Source: Bacteroidales bacterium (GTDB lineage: Bacteria > Bacteroidota > Bacteroidia > Bacteroidales > Prolixibacteraceae). Taken from it: a stretch of 48,078 nt of DNA. Position numbers and translations under genes: made by a program. Where the stretch lies: NCBI GenBank assembly GCA_015654795.1, contig JAATGF010000040.1, forward strand, positions 1 to 48,078, written 5' to 3'. Of the stretch, positions 8,985 to 17,543 are shown piece by piece. The notes beneath the pieces are model-generated. The model saw only the letters and a program-made list of their open reading frames with translations. It ran no database searches and was not told where the DNA came from. How positions within the stretch are numbered: position 1 is the stretch's first letter; each line of letters begins with the position of its first letter.

Positions 8985-9383
8985 TTAAACCAGAGCCGGA
9001 GGTGCCCGGAAAGGAGATAAACAAAGGAAATCGGTTTCAATTACCGGATTTTGGGAATCCTCAATTTGAATATATGACGAAACACATTGGGGTACGACAG
9101 AATCAACGAAACTCAATGTGAAAAGGTCACAAGTAGGAAGGTCGTTGTAAACGAAAAGTACAGGAGATGCTTTCTCCGACGTAAGATTATTTAAAGCATG
9201 GCAATGAAATAGAAATATTGGCGCTTTAACTGGAAGTTTTGTATTGCCGGCATGAAAATGATTTTCCTTATTGAAAACAGAATCATCTGAATGGTGATCG
9301 TGAGGGATCACGAGATGAGCAATGATTACAAGCCCTGCAAGCCATAACGAAAAAACTGCAATATGTTTTAAAACCCTTCTCAC
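8985..9383 (-). CDS. Small His-rich membrane-anchored protein of unknown function
   Basis: 132 aa. One N-terminal hydrophobic segment (about residues 8-26), either an uncleaved anchor or a signal peptide, is followed by a histidine-rich stretch (IPHDHHSDDS, then NHFHAG and FHCHAL), and a Cys-containing C-terminal half. I do not recognise a named domain. Small proteins of this kind, beginning with a short helix and an H/D-rich loop, are often found at the head of cusA-type operons in Bacteroidota, and a periplasmic metal-binding role is a reasonable guess only. A good TTTG-N21-TAnnTTTG promoter precedes it. The pump gene follows 284 bases downstream on the same strand. Confidence 0.65.
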   Translation of the reverse strand: MRRVLKHIAVFSLWLAGLVIIAHLVIPHDHHSDDSVFNKENHFHAGNTKLPVKAPIFLFHCHALNNLTSEKASPVLFVYNDLPTCDLFTLSFVDSVVPQCVSSYIQIEDSQNPVIETDFLCLSPFRAPPALV

Positions 9384-9413
9384 GCTATGAATTTGTTTTC
9401 AAATTGGAATTGA

Positions 9414-9446
9414 CAAATATAGATATAATATTTTACTACTGTCAAA
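9414..9446 (-). promoter_or_regulatory. Promoter for the His-rich protein and cus operon
   Basis: On the minus strand TTTG (9446-9443) is followed after 21 bases by TATATTTG (9421-9414). This matches the phylum's -33 TTTG / -7 TAnnTTTG promoter with its normal spacing. It ends 30 bases before the start codon at 9383. This is the clearest promoter in the window. Confidence 0.62.
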
Positions 9447-9530
9447 CGAATCAAATAAAATGAAGATTACAAAGGATTGGACTAAATATCAAATGTCGGA
9501 AAAAAGAGAATGGCCCGAAATGTTCACACA

Positions 9531-9611
9531 AACAGCCCGGATGGGGTTTGCTCCATATTTTCCTCGCACTTGCTCTATGTCTGCTCTATGTTTGGTTCAT
9601 GTCCAGTCTGG
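9531..9611 (+). repeat. Dispersed repeat, family R2, plus-strand copy
   Basis: Begins AACAGCCCGGATGGG and contains repeated GCTCTATG/TTTGCTCCATA units. The reverse complement of 38246-38315 matches it closely, with a small insertion here (one extra GCTCTATGT-type unit). The surrounding frame (9460-9789) is not a believable gene. The tail at 9679-9724 is a CATCGCC-rich simple sequence. Confidence 0.6.
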
Positions 9612-9723
9612 ATCTTTTAATGACGGCAAGCCAATGAACTTTTCAATGACTGTTTTAATGACTTTAATGATGACTCTCGCCCCATCGCCCTCTCTCCCAT
9701 TCGCCTCATCGCCTCATCGCCTT

Positions 9724-9776
9724 AGTTGTCAGTCGTTTGAAACCATAAAAGCAATACTTCCGATTATTTTGAATGT
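9724..9776 (+). repeat. Partial copy of hairpin repeat family R3
   Basis: Reads TTGTCAGTCGTTTG then ATAAAAGCAATACTTCCGATT, matching the 3' halves of the R3 copies at 10740, 11971 and 19918. The first (GC-rich) hairpin is missing and the AACGA half of the second is damaged. It lies upstream of the nudC-type gene. Confidence 0.5.
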
Positions 9777-9884
9777 TCATTACATTTGATAATATATAAA
9801 ACGCTATTTTTATATTTACAAATTCATAAACCAACCTTTAGTTATGGTTTATCATTCAGAATAGGAATATTAAAAATAAAATTC

Positions 9885-10709
9885 ATGTTAAATGAAATAA
9901 GCCCAAGCCTTTTCGATAGCAAGTATTTTCATTATCACGAAATTGGGGACGAAGACTTTTTGCTGTGTTACAGAGACAACGAGGTACTACTGAAGAAATC
10001 AGGAGATGATTATGAAATTCCGAGAAAAAGAGATTTCACTGAAAGCATCGAATCGTCTGTTTATTTATTTTCAATCAATTCCAGTCATTGTTTTGGAATA
10101 GTTGAACCTCAGATCAATCATGCTTCATTTGAATTCCATGATATTTTTATTTTACGAAACCTGAAAAACAAAGAGGTTGCATGGATTGGGTCTGTAGGTC
10201 AGCAATTGATGACCTGGTACAATAATAATAGATATTGCGGAAGATGTGGCTCCAAAACAGAATTGAAAGAGGATGAGCGGGCAACTGTTTGTCCCGAATG
10301 CGGTCTTGTTATCTATCCGAAAATATCACCTGCCATTATTGTAGCCATCACGTGCAACAATAAAATATTGCTGGCCAAAGGGAAACACTATAAAGGTGAT
10401 TTTTATTCACTCATTGCCGGTTATGTCGATGTTGGAGAATCAATCGAAGAAACAGTTATAAGAGAAGTAAAAGAAGAAGTTGGGTTGGATATTAAGAATC
10501 TGAAGTATTATAAAAGTCAGCCATGGCCCTTCTCCGCTTCAGTCATGCTTGGTTTTACTGCCGAGGCCGACGATACGCAACAAATAATAATTGAGGAGAA
10601 TGAAATTAAAGAAGCAGGCTGGTTTGAAAGAGAAAATCTGCCGCCCCATTCCTCCGGAGTGAGTATATCAGGTGATTTAATCACTGCTTTTGAAAAGGGC
10701 ATTCTCTGA
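9885..10709 (+). CDS. nudC: NAD(+) diphosphatase / NADH pyrophosphatase (Nudix)
   Basis: 274 aa from the start at 9885; a start at 9786 would add 33 residues that do not look like the family. An N-terminal domain is followed by a four-cysteine zinc ribbon (CGRCG and CPECG, about residues 125-145), then the Nudix box GYVDVGESIEETVIREVKEE and the diagnostic SQPWPFSAS motif that separates NADH pyrophosphatases from other Nudix enzymes. It cleaves NAD(H) to NMN(H) and AMP, and homologues also remove NAD caps from RNA. It is probably cytoplasmic and monocistronic: the next gene is 277 bases away behind an R3 hairpin repeat. Confidence 0.92.
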   Translation: MLNEISPSLFDSKYFHYHEIGDEDFLLCYRDNEVLLKKSGDDYEIPRKRDFTESIESSVYLFSINSSHCFGIVEPQINHASFEFHDIFILRNLKNKEVAWIGSVGQQLMTWYNNNRYCGRCGSKTELKEDERATVCPECGLVIYPKISPAIIVAITCNNKILLAKGKHYKGDFYSLIAGYVDVGESIEETVIREVKEEVGLDIKNLKYYKSQPWPFSASVMLGFTAEADDTQQIIIEENEIKEAGWFERENLPPHSSGVSISGDLITAFEKGIL

Positions 10710-10739
10710 CTCAAAGAAGATAAATTGAAGCATCAATTC

Positions 10740-10825
10740 CGATCCTCCTTGTTTGTAATCCGAAGCATCTGGACCCGTTTTTACGGGGAGGAATTAATTG
10801 TCAGTCGTTAGCAACGATAAGTTAG
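10740..10825 (+). repeat. R3 hairpin repeat following nudC
   Basis: Starts CGATCCTCCTTGTTTGTAA, contains an ACCCGTTTTTACGGGG stem, then TTGTCAGTCGTTAGCAACGATAA with the TCGTT/AACGA pairing (one mismatch). It starts 30 bases after the nudC stop codon. Same order and orientation as the copy at 11971-12070, so the two flank the alpha/beta hydrolase gene as direct repeats. Confidence 0.68.
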
Positions 10826-10986
10826 TAGTGTACTAGGCAATTTTCATAAGCAGGGTTTTCGTGCTTCGTTGACAGAAAAGAATCGACTAATGAAATAGCC
10901 ATGATTAGAAAATCACAAATCGGAATGAATCCGTCAGTTGACGGATGGCTATTCCATTTGGCCGCTAAAAAACAAATTATATACAC

Positions 10987-11952
10987 ATGAAAAATATAAT
11001 AAAGAAAATCTTAAGGATAGTTCGAAATATTGGTTTGCTGATCGTATTCCTATTAATTTTCTTCTTTTCAGTGATGGCTATCTATCACCATGTTATGCTC
11101 GTAAAAGAAGCGAAAGATATAAAGGTTTCGGGTAATCTGGTTAAGGTCGGCGGATTCAATATGAATGTGTTTGTGGCTGGAATTGATAAAAAAGAAGGAA
11201 CGTCCACCATTGTATTGCTATCGGGTTCGGGTGTGGCAGCCCCTATTTATGATTATAAAATATTGTATTCCAAATTAGCCAGTCAATATAAGGTGGTTGT
11301 TATTGAGAAATTCGGTTATGGATATTCGGAGGTTAGTGGCTTATCAAGAGATGTTAAAACAATGGTGGACGAAGATCGAAAAGCACTGTTGAAAGCCGGG
11401 GAAAGCGGACCCTATCTGTTAATGCCCCATTCAATGTCGGCATTGGAAGCAATATATTGGGCAAAGACCTATCCCGGAGAAGTAAAAGCAATAATAGGAT
11501 TAGATATGGCCGTGCCTGATAGTTATGATGCAGAAAATACTAATACTACGAAAATATCATTTATGAAGTATATGACTTTCTTTGGATTGCATCGGATACC
11601 TGGCCTTTTCTATATCGATAAAGACGGGCTTTCGGAACAGGAAACAGCGCAGCTTAAATACCTGACGTACAGGAATGCCTTAAGTGATGATGTATATGCC
11701 GAATGTAAAATGGTTTATAAGAATGCCATGTTAGTGAAAGAGTTAGGAGCTCCTAATGTGCCGATTCTGATGTTCACTACCAATTTAGGTATTTCGCATG
11801 GATCTGAAAATTGGATAAAAGCGCAGGACGATTTTGCAAAGCTTTCAAATAAATATATTCAGATTAAACTCGATTGCGGACACAACCTGCATCATTTTAA
11901 ATCGGAATATATTGCAAAGGAGATAAAAACATTTTTAGGCCGACTTAAATAA
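10987..11952 (+). CDS. Membrane-anchored alpha/beta hydrolase
   Basis: 321 aa. A single N-terminal membrane helix (about residues 15-35) precedes an alpha/beta-hydrolase fold facing the periplasm. An oxyanion-hole-like LLSGSG strand occurs near residue 78. The nucleophile elbow is unusual: PHSMSA (Ser149) in place of G-x-S-x-G. The catalytic His is probably in the DCGHNLHHF segment near the C terminus. Family members act on esters, lactones or peptides; no substrate can be named. No operon partner: R3 repeats lie 162 bases before and 19 bases after it. Confidence 0.8.
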   Translation: MKNIIKKILRIVRNIGLLIVFLLIFFFSVMAIYHHVMLVKEAKDIKVSGNLVKVGGFNMNVFVAGIDKKEGTSTIVLLSGSGVAAPIYDYKILYSKLASQYKVVVIEKFGYGYSEVSGLSRDVKTMVDEDRKALLKAGESGPYLLMPHSMSALEAIYWAKTYPGEVKAIIGLDMAVPDSYDAENTNTTKISFMKYMTFFGLHRIPGLFYIDKDGLSEQETAQLKYLTYRNALSDDVYAECKMVYKNAMLVKELGAPNVPILMFTTNLGISHGSENWIKAQDDFAKLSNKYIQIKLDCGHNLHHFKSEYIAKEIKTFLGRLK

Positions 11953-11970
11953 GAAGAAAATGTTTCGCTC

Positions 11971-12070
11971 CACGATCCTCCTCGTCTGTAACAGGCTACC
12001 CCGTTTTTCGGGGAGGAGTTTGTTGTCCGTCGTTTGCAACGATAAATACAGTAACTCTGATTTTAGGAAG
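11971..12070 (+). repeat. R3 hairpin repeat following the hydrolase gene
   Basis: The fullest plus-strand copy: CGATCCTCCTCGTCTGTAA, a CCCCGTTTTTCGGGG stem, GGAGTTTGTTGTCCG, the palindrome TCGTTTGCAACGA, and a trailing AACTCTGATTTTAGGAAG. It starts 19 bases after the preceding stop codon and could end transcription. The reverse complement at 47781-47860 matches it apart from the middle stem. Confidence 0.72.
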
Positions 12071-12100
12071 TTGATATAATACTCCTGCCTTGTTGATAGA

Positions 12101-12190
12101 AAAGCGTATATTTGAAGTACAAATCTTTGTAGAAAGTTTATCGGTAAAATTCTGCGCTGCATAGAGCTGCAAGAAGCTAATAATCAGGAT
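12101..12190 (+). promoter_or_regulatory. Promoter-bearing leader shared with the nitroreductase gene
   Basis: Contains CGTATATTTGAAG (12105-12117; TATATTTG is a perfect -7 box) followed by AGTTTATCG, AAAATT and TGCGCTGC. The same ordered blocks occur at 19233-19290 before the nitroreductase gene. It directly follows an R3 repeat and leads into the SnoaL-like gene at 12209. Confidence 0.5.
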
Positions 12191-12208
12191 TAAAACAACA
12201 CCAAAAAT

Positions 12209-12577
12209 ATGACACCAAAAGAAGTTTTAGAAAAATGGATTGACGCCTTCAACAGGACCGATGTCGAAACAATTTCAAATCTTTATGCCGATAATGCAAC
12301 AAACCACCAGGTTGCAAACAAACCTGTAATTGGGCGAGATGCAATCAGGCAAATGTTTGAACAGGAATTTGCGAATGCGGAAATGATCTGCATTCCTGAA
12401 AATATTTTCCAGGACGGGGATTGGGCCATCCTGGAATGGAAAGACCCCAACGGACTTCGCGGATGCGGATTTTTCAAAATCGAAAACGACCTAATCGTAT
12501 TTCAGCGGGGATATTGGGACAAACTTTCATTTTTAAGACTTCATAACTTACCCATACCCGACAATAATGCGGAATAA
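12209..12577 (+). CDS. SnoaL/NTF2-like domain protein
   Basis: 122 aa, a single NTF2-like cone fold of the SnoaL/ketosteroid-isomerase-like type. The typical start (PKEVLEKWIDAFNRTDVETISNLYADNATNH) and the WAILEWKDPNGLRGCGFFKI strand pair are visible. No signal peptide, so it is cytoplasmic. Proteins of this class are small-molecule-binding pockets or isomerases; the specific ligand cannot be told. It has its own promoter-like leader upstream and no partner gene in the same direction within 230 bases. The setting (hairpin repeat, leader, single gene) resembles a mobile cassette. Confidence 0.82.
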   Translation: MTPKEVLEKWIDAFNRTDVETISNLYADNATNHQVANKPVIGRDAIRQMFEQEFANAEMICIPENIFQDGDWAILEWKDPNGLRGCGFFKIENDLIVFQRGYWDKLSFLRLHNLPIPDNNAE

Positions 12578-12759
12578 ACCCCGAACCACAAACAGAACGC
12601 TATTACTATCAAGATTCGCTCTTTGTTGACCGAAAATTGGGACGTAGCTTTGTTTATTTTTCTCTACAAACATATTCCCCCTCCCGCCCCGGATCAAAAA
12701 CAAGCTAACCATTTCCCAAATCCGGCGAAAGATTAAACTGAATTTCATAAGATATTTAT

Positions 12760-12767
12760 TAGTTTTG
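12760..12767 (+). promoter_or_regulatory. -7 box upstream of the LytTR regulator gene
   Basis: TAGTTTTG matches TAnnTTTG and lies 40 bases before the start codon at 12808. No clear TTTG was seen at the -33 position. Confidence 0.4.
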
Positions 12768-12807
12768 TTATTCATTTTAAAGGCAATGAAGCTGAAACAA
12801 TAATAAG

Positions 12808-13719
12808 ATGGCAATACAAATTAGTAAATGGCTAAACAACACATATCCTCAAAACTATATTGTAAAAAAACCATATATCGGATCACTGATAATATTCGCA
12901 TTCAGCTTTCTGTTCCTCACCATTTATAAACCACTTCAAACACACGAATCACAATTCTTCAGCTACCAATTTACGATGGCAATTTATTGCTGTGCAATGT
13001 CCGTTCCCGTGATCGTCATCATCAAGCTTTTAAAATGTATCAGGTATTTTTCAAACCGAGAAGAATGGACATTCTTAAAGGAAATAATCTCTATTGTACT
13101 TATCCTGTTGGGAACAGGGATTGCAATTTACTTTACTGGTTTTCTTGTCGAAGCACCTTCACAAAGATGGAATATGGCTACATTTTTTGATTCATGTAGA
13201 TATGCTTTACTGATTGGAATATACCCTTTTGCATTTTTCACCGTTATCAATTACCGCTACCTTTTTGTCACCGATATAGAACAGAATTTCAAACCCGAGG
13301 CCCTTTCCTCATCACCCGCACAGAAGGAAGAATTGCTCCGGATCGGTTCGCAGCTTAAAAAAGAAGAGCTTAGTTTCTATCCCCGCCAGTTTATTTATGC
13401 AGAATCGGAAGGCAACTATGTTGTTTTCTACCTGAATGTTGATAATAAAATCAAAAAACAGATTATTCGCAATTCAATCAATAATATAGCACAGCAACTA
13501 TCTGCCATTCCATTTATTATGCGAACGCACAGGGCCTTTATTGTGAATATAAAGAAGGTATGTTCTCAAAAAGGAAATACATTAGGATATCATTTAAAAC
13601 TTACGGGAACTGATGCCGATATTCCTGTTTCGCGACAAAATACCCGCGACTTTAACCTGCTCTTAAAACAATATCGGGGCGCCATAACATTTGATTCGGG
13701 TAACCGAATTTTGCAATAA
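12808..13719 (+). CDS. Membrane-bound LytTR family transcriptional regulator
   Basis: 303 aa. The N-terminal half has four hydrophobic segments (about residues 25-43, 57-78, 92-112 and 134-154), and the C-terminal third (about 195-295) is a LytTR DNA-binding domain: YAESEGNYVVFYL, then IMRTHRAFIVNIKKV and IPVSRQN, all typical of the domain. It lacks a receiver domain, so it would act as a one-component membrane sensor-regulator rather than a phosphorylated response regulator. It precedes the large TonB-type barrel gene by 183 bases on the same strand and may regulate it. That link is inferred from position. Confidence 0.85.
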   Translation: MAIQISKWLNNTYPQNYIVKKPYIGSLIIFAFSFLFLTIYKPLQTHESQFFSYQFTMAIYCCAMSVPVIVIIKLLKCIRYFSNREEWTFLKEIISIVLILLGTGIAIYFTGFLVEAPSQRWNMATFFDSCRYALLIGIYPFAFFTVINYRYLFVTDIEQNFKPEALSSSPAQKEELLRIGSQLKKEELSFYPRQFIYAESEGNYVVFYLNVDNKIKKQIIRNSINNIAQQLSAIPFIMRTHRAFIVNIKKVCSQKGNTLGYHLKLTGTDADIPVSRQNTRDFNLLLKQYRGAITFDSGNRILQ

Positions 13720-13902
13720 GATTCGTCACAGGGCAAATACAAATAATCCTTTCATACCAAAAACTTACCGTTTATACCAGTTATTTTCCCAACATATTGC
13801 AATGCTTTCAGCCGGTAACAAATTCCTGCCATATATCCCATTATGTTGTAATACAGTCCAATAATATTTCAATTTGCAGTCAAAAAATTTACAAATTGAA
13901 AT

Positions 13903-16275
13903 ATGAAAAAATTAATGAAATTTTCAGCGCAACGAATCGTAAGCATAAAAATGATACTTTTAGTCGTTGCGATAAGTTGTTTCTCCGCGATTTATGCTCA
14001 GGAAAAACACACTGTTACAGGAAAACTGATTGAAGCAAAAAGTAACCAGACTATCCCTTTTGCCAGTGTCTCATTATTAAAGGCTTCCGACGCGACACTG
14101 ATCCATGGCGCAACAAGCGATGAAAAAGGGATATTTAAAATAAGTGCTATCGACAAGGGGCATTACACCCTTTCAGTATCTTTTGTAGGCTATAAAACAG
14201 TATCACAAGATCTTAACATTGAAAGTAAAGGCAATATAGATGTCGGGACGATCAGTTTGAACGAAGCCGTTACAAATATTAAGGAATCCGTGATTGTGGC
14301 TGAACGGGCAAAAGCAAAATCGGAAAAGAACAAAACAACGTTCTTTGTAACAAAAAAAATGCTCGATGTATCCAATAACGGGACCGACGTACTTAAACTT
14401 ATCCCCGGTGTTCAGGTCGATATTATGCAAAATGTATCGCTCGAAGGAAGCCGGAATATCATGATTTTTGTAAATGGTAAAGAACGCGACAGAAGTTTTA
14501 TAAGTCAGCTCAATCCCAAACAAATCGATAAAATAGAAATCGTTAGCGTCCCAACGTCAAACTACGATGGCAATGTAACAGGAGCAATAAATATAATATT
14601 AAAAGAGGACCGAGACGCGGGCATAAGCGGACAAATCAATGCGGAGATCCCTACTTCGGGTTCCGAAGTTTATCTTTTCCCGACTTACAGTTTGAATTAC
14701 GGATTCAAAAAATTAAATTTGTATACATCATACAATGGGGAATTAAGTTATTTCGATATTACCGAGCAAACGAACCGGAAAGCATGGACAAGCCCGGTGA
14801 CAAACGAAATTACTTCAACACAGGAGGTAAGGCAAAAAGACTGGTCGCACAGATTTCATTACGGGTTCGATTATTTCTTAAATGCTCACAATCAGATTAA
14901 TTTCTATGGATTCTACAATCCTTATTCGAATAAGCACGATGGTACTGCCAATACACAATTAACCGGGAGCATTAATAAAAACTGGCAGGCTAAAAAAGAA
15001 GATACCGATATCAACACAAGTAATTTCTATTCGGTCTACTACAAACATCTGTTCGGAAAAGCCGGTCACGAAATTACTTTCGACGTAAGCAATTATAATC
15101 TGAAGGCAGAAAACAGTACGGAATATTTCATCGAAGAAACTGATAATAACACAACTACGCAAACAAATACTGTAAAGCCGCGACAAAACAGCACAAGTAT
15201 AAAAGTCGATTATATCACCCCGTTTGGCGAAAAATTTAATATCAGTGCAGGCGCCAAAGCAAAATTTCAGGAAATGAAAGACAGACAATCTCCCGATTTT
15301 AACTATAACGAAAAGATATATGCTGCTTACGGAACTGTTTCATTCAAAAATACACTGTTCGATTTGAGTACAGGATTACGTGCTGAAGAATCAGTTTCGG
15401 ATCTGAAAAATAGCTTTAATAAAACATCTTTCTCTTTTTTACCCTATGCCACAGTGAAATATAAACTTTCTTCCAAACAGAATATTCAGCTCTCCTTCAA
15501 TCGTTCGGTTAATCGTCCTAATATATATCAGTTAAATCCCGCTATATCAATCGACGATCCTTATTCCGTCCGAAAAGGCAATCCTTCACTGAAACCTGAA
15601 TTTCGTAATAGCCTGTTTATCGAACATTCTGTTCAGTTCAAAGGCAATTATTTTGCTACCCGATTGTTTTACAACAGAATTACCGATGCTATAAATGACC
15701 TGACTTTTATTAACGACACAAGTGCCTTCGAATCACAGGTGCATAATATGGGAACGATCAATCAGTATGGAGTTCAATTATTAGGCGCATTTAAACTCGG
15801 TATTGCCACATTTAATCCCTATTTCCGTGTATTCGATGTGTACACAGTTAGCAATAGCCTTACAAAACAATATGGCGTCGGAAACAGGCATAATCCGACA
15901 TTCGAATCGGGCCTCTCCGCAATTGTCTCCTTTAAGCACGACATCGCACTATCTCTTGTCTATCAATATGCCAGTAAGCGAAATAATATTGAGGATAATT
16001 ACTATTGCGATGCCCTTTATTTTTTCTCGCTTGAGAAGAGCTTTAATCAAAAAATCAAAGTTAGTGTTGTAAGCCTGATTCCGTTTTCCAAATCATTTAT
16101 TTACCGGGGTACCGACATCGAAACCGCCAATTTTTCGAGTCATTACAAGGGAAATATACTCATGTCGTTCCCGATAATGTTTAAACTAAGCTACCAATTC
16201 GGTTCGGGCAGAAACAGGGATAAAATAAACCGTGAAAAAGAAGAAATTGATGCCGTACCAAAGAAAGGCTTTTGA
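13903..16275 (+). CDS. TonB-dependent receptor-like outer-membrane beta-barrel protein
   Basis: 790 aa. A signal peptide (hydrophobic to about residue 36, cleavage near IYAQE) is followed by a carboxypeptidase-regulatory-like beta-sandwich (about 40-125, KLIEAKSNQTIPFASVSLL), a plug domain (about 150-225, including VLKLIPGVQVD and QIDKIEIVSVPTSNYDGN) and a long barrel with many aromatic strands of the OMP_b-brl_3 type. The terminal strand ends in a charged tail (NREKEEIDAVPKKGF) instead of an aromatic residue, which is seen in this family. No SusD-like partner follows, so it is not a standard polysaccharide locus. It may import or secrete an unidentified ligand. The upstream LytTR regulator is a plausible controller. 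Confidence 0.88.
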   Translation: MKKLMKFSAQRIVSIKMILLVVAISCFSAIYAQEKHTVTGKLIEAKSNQTIPFASVSLLKASDATLIHGATSDEKGIFKISAIDKGHYTLSVSFVGYKTVSQDLNIESKGNIDVGTISLNEAVTNIKESVIVAERAKAKSEKNKTTFFVTKKMLDVSNNGTDVLKLIPGVQVDIMQNVSLEGSRNIMIFVNGKERDRSFISQLNPKQIDKIEIVSVPTSNYDGNVTGAINIILKEDRDAGISGQINAEIPTSGSEVYLFPTYSLNYGFKKLNLYTSYNGELSYFDITEQTNRKAWTSPVTNEITSTQEVRQKDWSHRFHYGFDYFLNAHNQINFYGFYNPYSNKHDGTANTQLTGSINKNWQAKKEDTDINTSNFYSVYYKHLFGKAGHEITFDVSNYNLKAENSTEYFIEETDNNTTTQTNTVKPRQNSTSIKVDYITPFGEKFNISAGAKAKFQEMKDRQSPDFNYNEKIYAAYGTVSFKNTLFDLSTGLRAEESVSDLKNSFNKTSFSFLPYATVKYKLSSKQNIQLSFNRSVNRPNIYQLNPAISIDDPYSVRKGNPSLKPEFRNSLFIEHSVQFKGNYFATRLFYNRITDAINDLTFINDTSAFESQVHNMGTINQYGVQLLGAFKLGIATFNPYFRVFDVYTVSNSLTKQYGVGNRHNPTFESGLSAIVSFKHDIALSLVYQYASKRNNIEDNYYCDALYFFSLEKSFNQKIKVSVVSLIPFSKSFIYRGTDIETANFSSHYKGNILMSFPIMFKLSYQFGSGRNRDKINREKEEIDAVPKKGF

Positions 16276-16418
16276 TCTTATAAATCAGAAAAAGCAGACT
16301 ATTGGAATTTTGCAAAATAACAAAAGCATAGAATAAGAGGTTTAAAGAAAAGGCGATCAAGATTATTTTAAATACAGGATATGTTAAATAGATATATAAA
16401 GAGTAGCCTTTACAGCAA

Positions 16419-16452
16419 GGAGAATCATGAAAGGCAAAGCATTCTTCCTGAT
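16419..16452. terminator. Possible bidirectional hairpin between converging genes
   Basis: An imperfect inverted repeat (GGAGAAT...ATTCTTCC) lies between the end of the barrel gene (16275) and the end of the converging minus-strand gene (16462). The stem is short and has a G-U pair, so the call is weak. Confidence 0.3.
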
Positions 16453-16461
16453 TATGTGAGT

Positions 16462-17169
16462 TTACTTCTCGAGTTTATATTCCTTTTGCAAATGTTTCAG
16501 GAGAGAGCTGCTTTGTCCCTGATATTTTTTCATCCATAACACTTCATTTTTCAAAAGAGATTGAAAGAATAAGGTTCGATTATAAAATTCCTTGAATCTA
16601 CTCTGATCGAAGCTGAATTTTGGGTTTGCACCTGTTAACGTACTGAAATCCATTGCTGCTATTTCAAGTCTGAGTGTTTCCTGAAGAAAGCTCATTGTAT
16701 ATTTTTGCTGTTCGACATGCGAATCGTATGTCGAATAGTAATTAACAATGCTGTCAGAAACTAATTTATTGCTGATAAGCCTCAAACCTCCGGAATTTTT
16801 GAGCTGGATAATTGTAATTTGTTCAGGAGAAAAAAACGCTAAAGTATTTATATAATCCATTGTCAGATGATACATTCTTCGGTAATCTATTTTCGCAACC
16901 GGAATATCAAGAACCGCTTTTAAACTATCAACTCCTTTAATTTGCCTTTCGCAGGTTGCGATAATACTCTGAAGGCTGGTTGTATCCTGCCTTACATCGT
17001 TTACCATGCTTTCAATATATTCCTTTTCCTTGTGCCGTTCGATATAATGTTCACGCAGGTTTTCCATGAAAAAACCACCCGTAATGGCAAGGAACATCAT
17101 AAGGAATTCGAAGATTAGCCCCTTTATTTTACTGTCACGGGGAAGTTTATGTGGGTGGTAAATTTCCAT
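16462..17169 (-). CDS. DUF6090-like single-pass membrane protein
   Basis: 235 aa. A short cytoplasmic start (HPHKLPRDSKIKG) leads into one membrane helix (about residues 17-36, IFEFLMMFLAITGGFFMENL) and a helical, charged periplasmic part with the motif ENLREHYIERHKEKEYIESM. This start, helix and REH...EKEYI arrangement resembles a Bacteroidota family of unknown function (DUF6090). The later part (ITIIQLKNSGGLRLI, then VNYYSTYDSHVEQQ) also fits that family. No catalytic motif is seen. It converges with the barrel gene and follows, at 375 bases, the histidine-kinase gene on the same strand; no functional link is evident. Confidence 0.65.
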   Translation of the reverse strand: MEIYHPHKLPRDSKIKGLIFEFLMMFLAITGGFFMENLREHYIERHKEKEYIESMVNDVRQDTTSLQSIIATCERQIKGVDSLKAVLDIPVAKIDYRRMYHLTMDYINTLAFFSPEQITIIQLKNSGGLRLISNKLVSDSIVNYYSTYDSHVEQQKYTMSFLQETLRLEIAAMDFSTLTGANPKFSFDQSRFKEFYNRTLFFQSLLKNEVLWMKKYQGQSSSLLKHLQKEYKLEK

Positions 17170-17543
17170 ATTAAAAATTGTTTTCCTGTATTTGTTTTAT
17201 TTCGATATTGCCGCCTTAGCTTAATCTTTTCATTCCTGCGTTATTTTATTGATTTCATTTTATTCCCGTTTAACAAAAGTATTAATAAAAAATTTAGTTT
17301 GCTGACTTTAGCATCAAAAATCGAACAAATTGAATATTTTATTATACGATCGAAGCCTTTCGTAATAATATGTGCGTACATCTATTAATTCGACTTACTA
17401 TTTTCAGAACCTTTCGCTTATTTATGATCAATAAATCATTCTGTTTTTCAGAGAATCACCTTCGGAAAACAGGAAAAGTATTTGAAAAACGGTTCGCAAA
17501 ATTCACCCATACGATCCGTCACAGAACCATGTTTACCAGATTT
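17170..17543. other. AT-rich intergenic region
   Basis: No gene supported. Open frames on the plus strand are short, Phe/Arg-rich and have no start context. No strong hairpin seen. Confidence 0.4.

Noticed and set aside
9460..9789. 109-codon plus-strand frame
   Set aside because: Spans the R2 repeat and the CATCGCC simple sequence; composition reflects the repeats.
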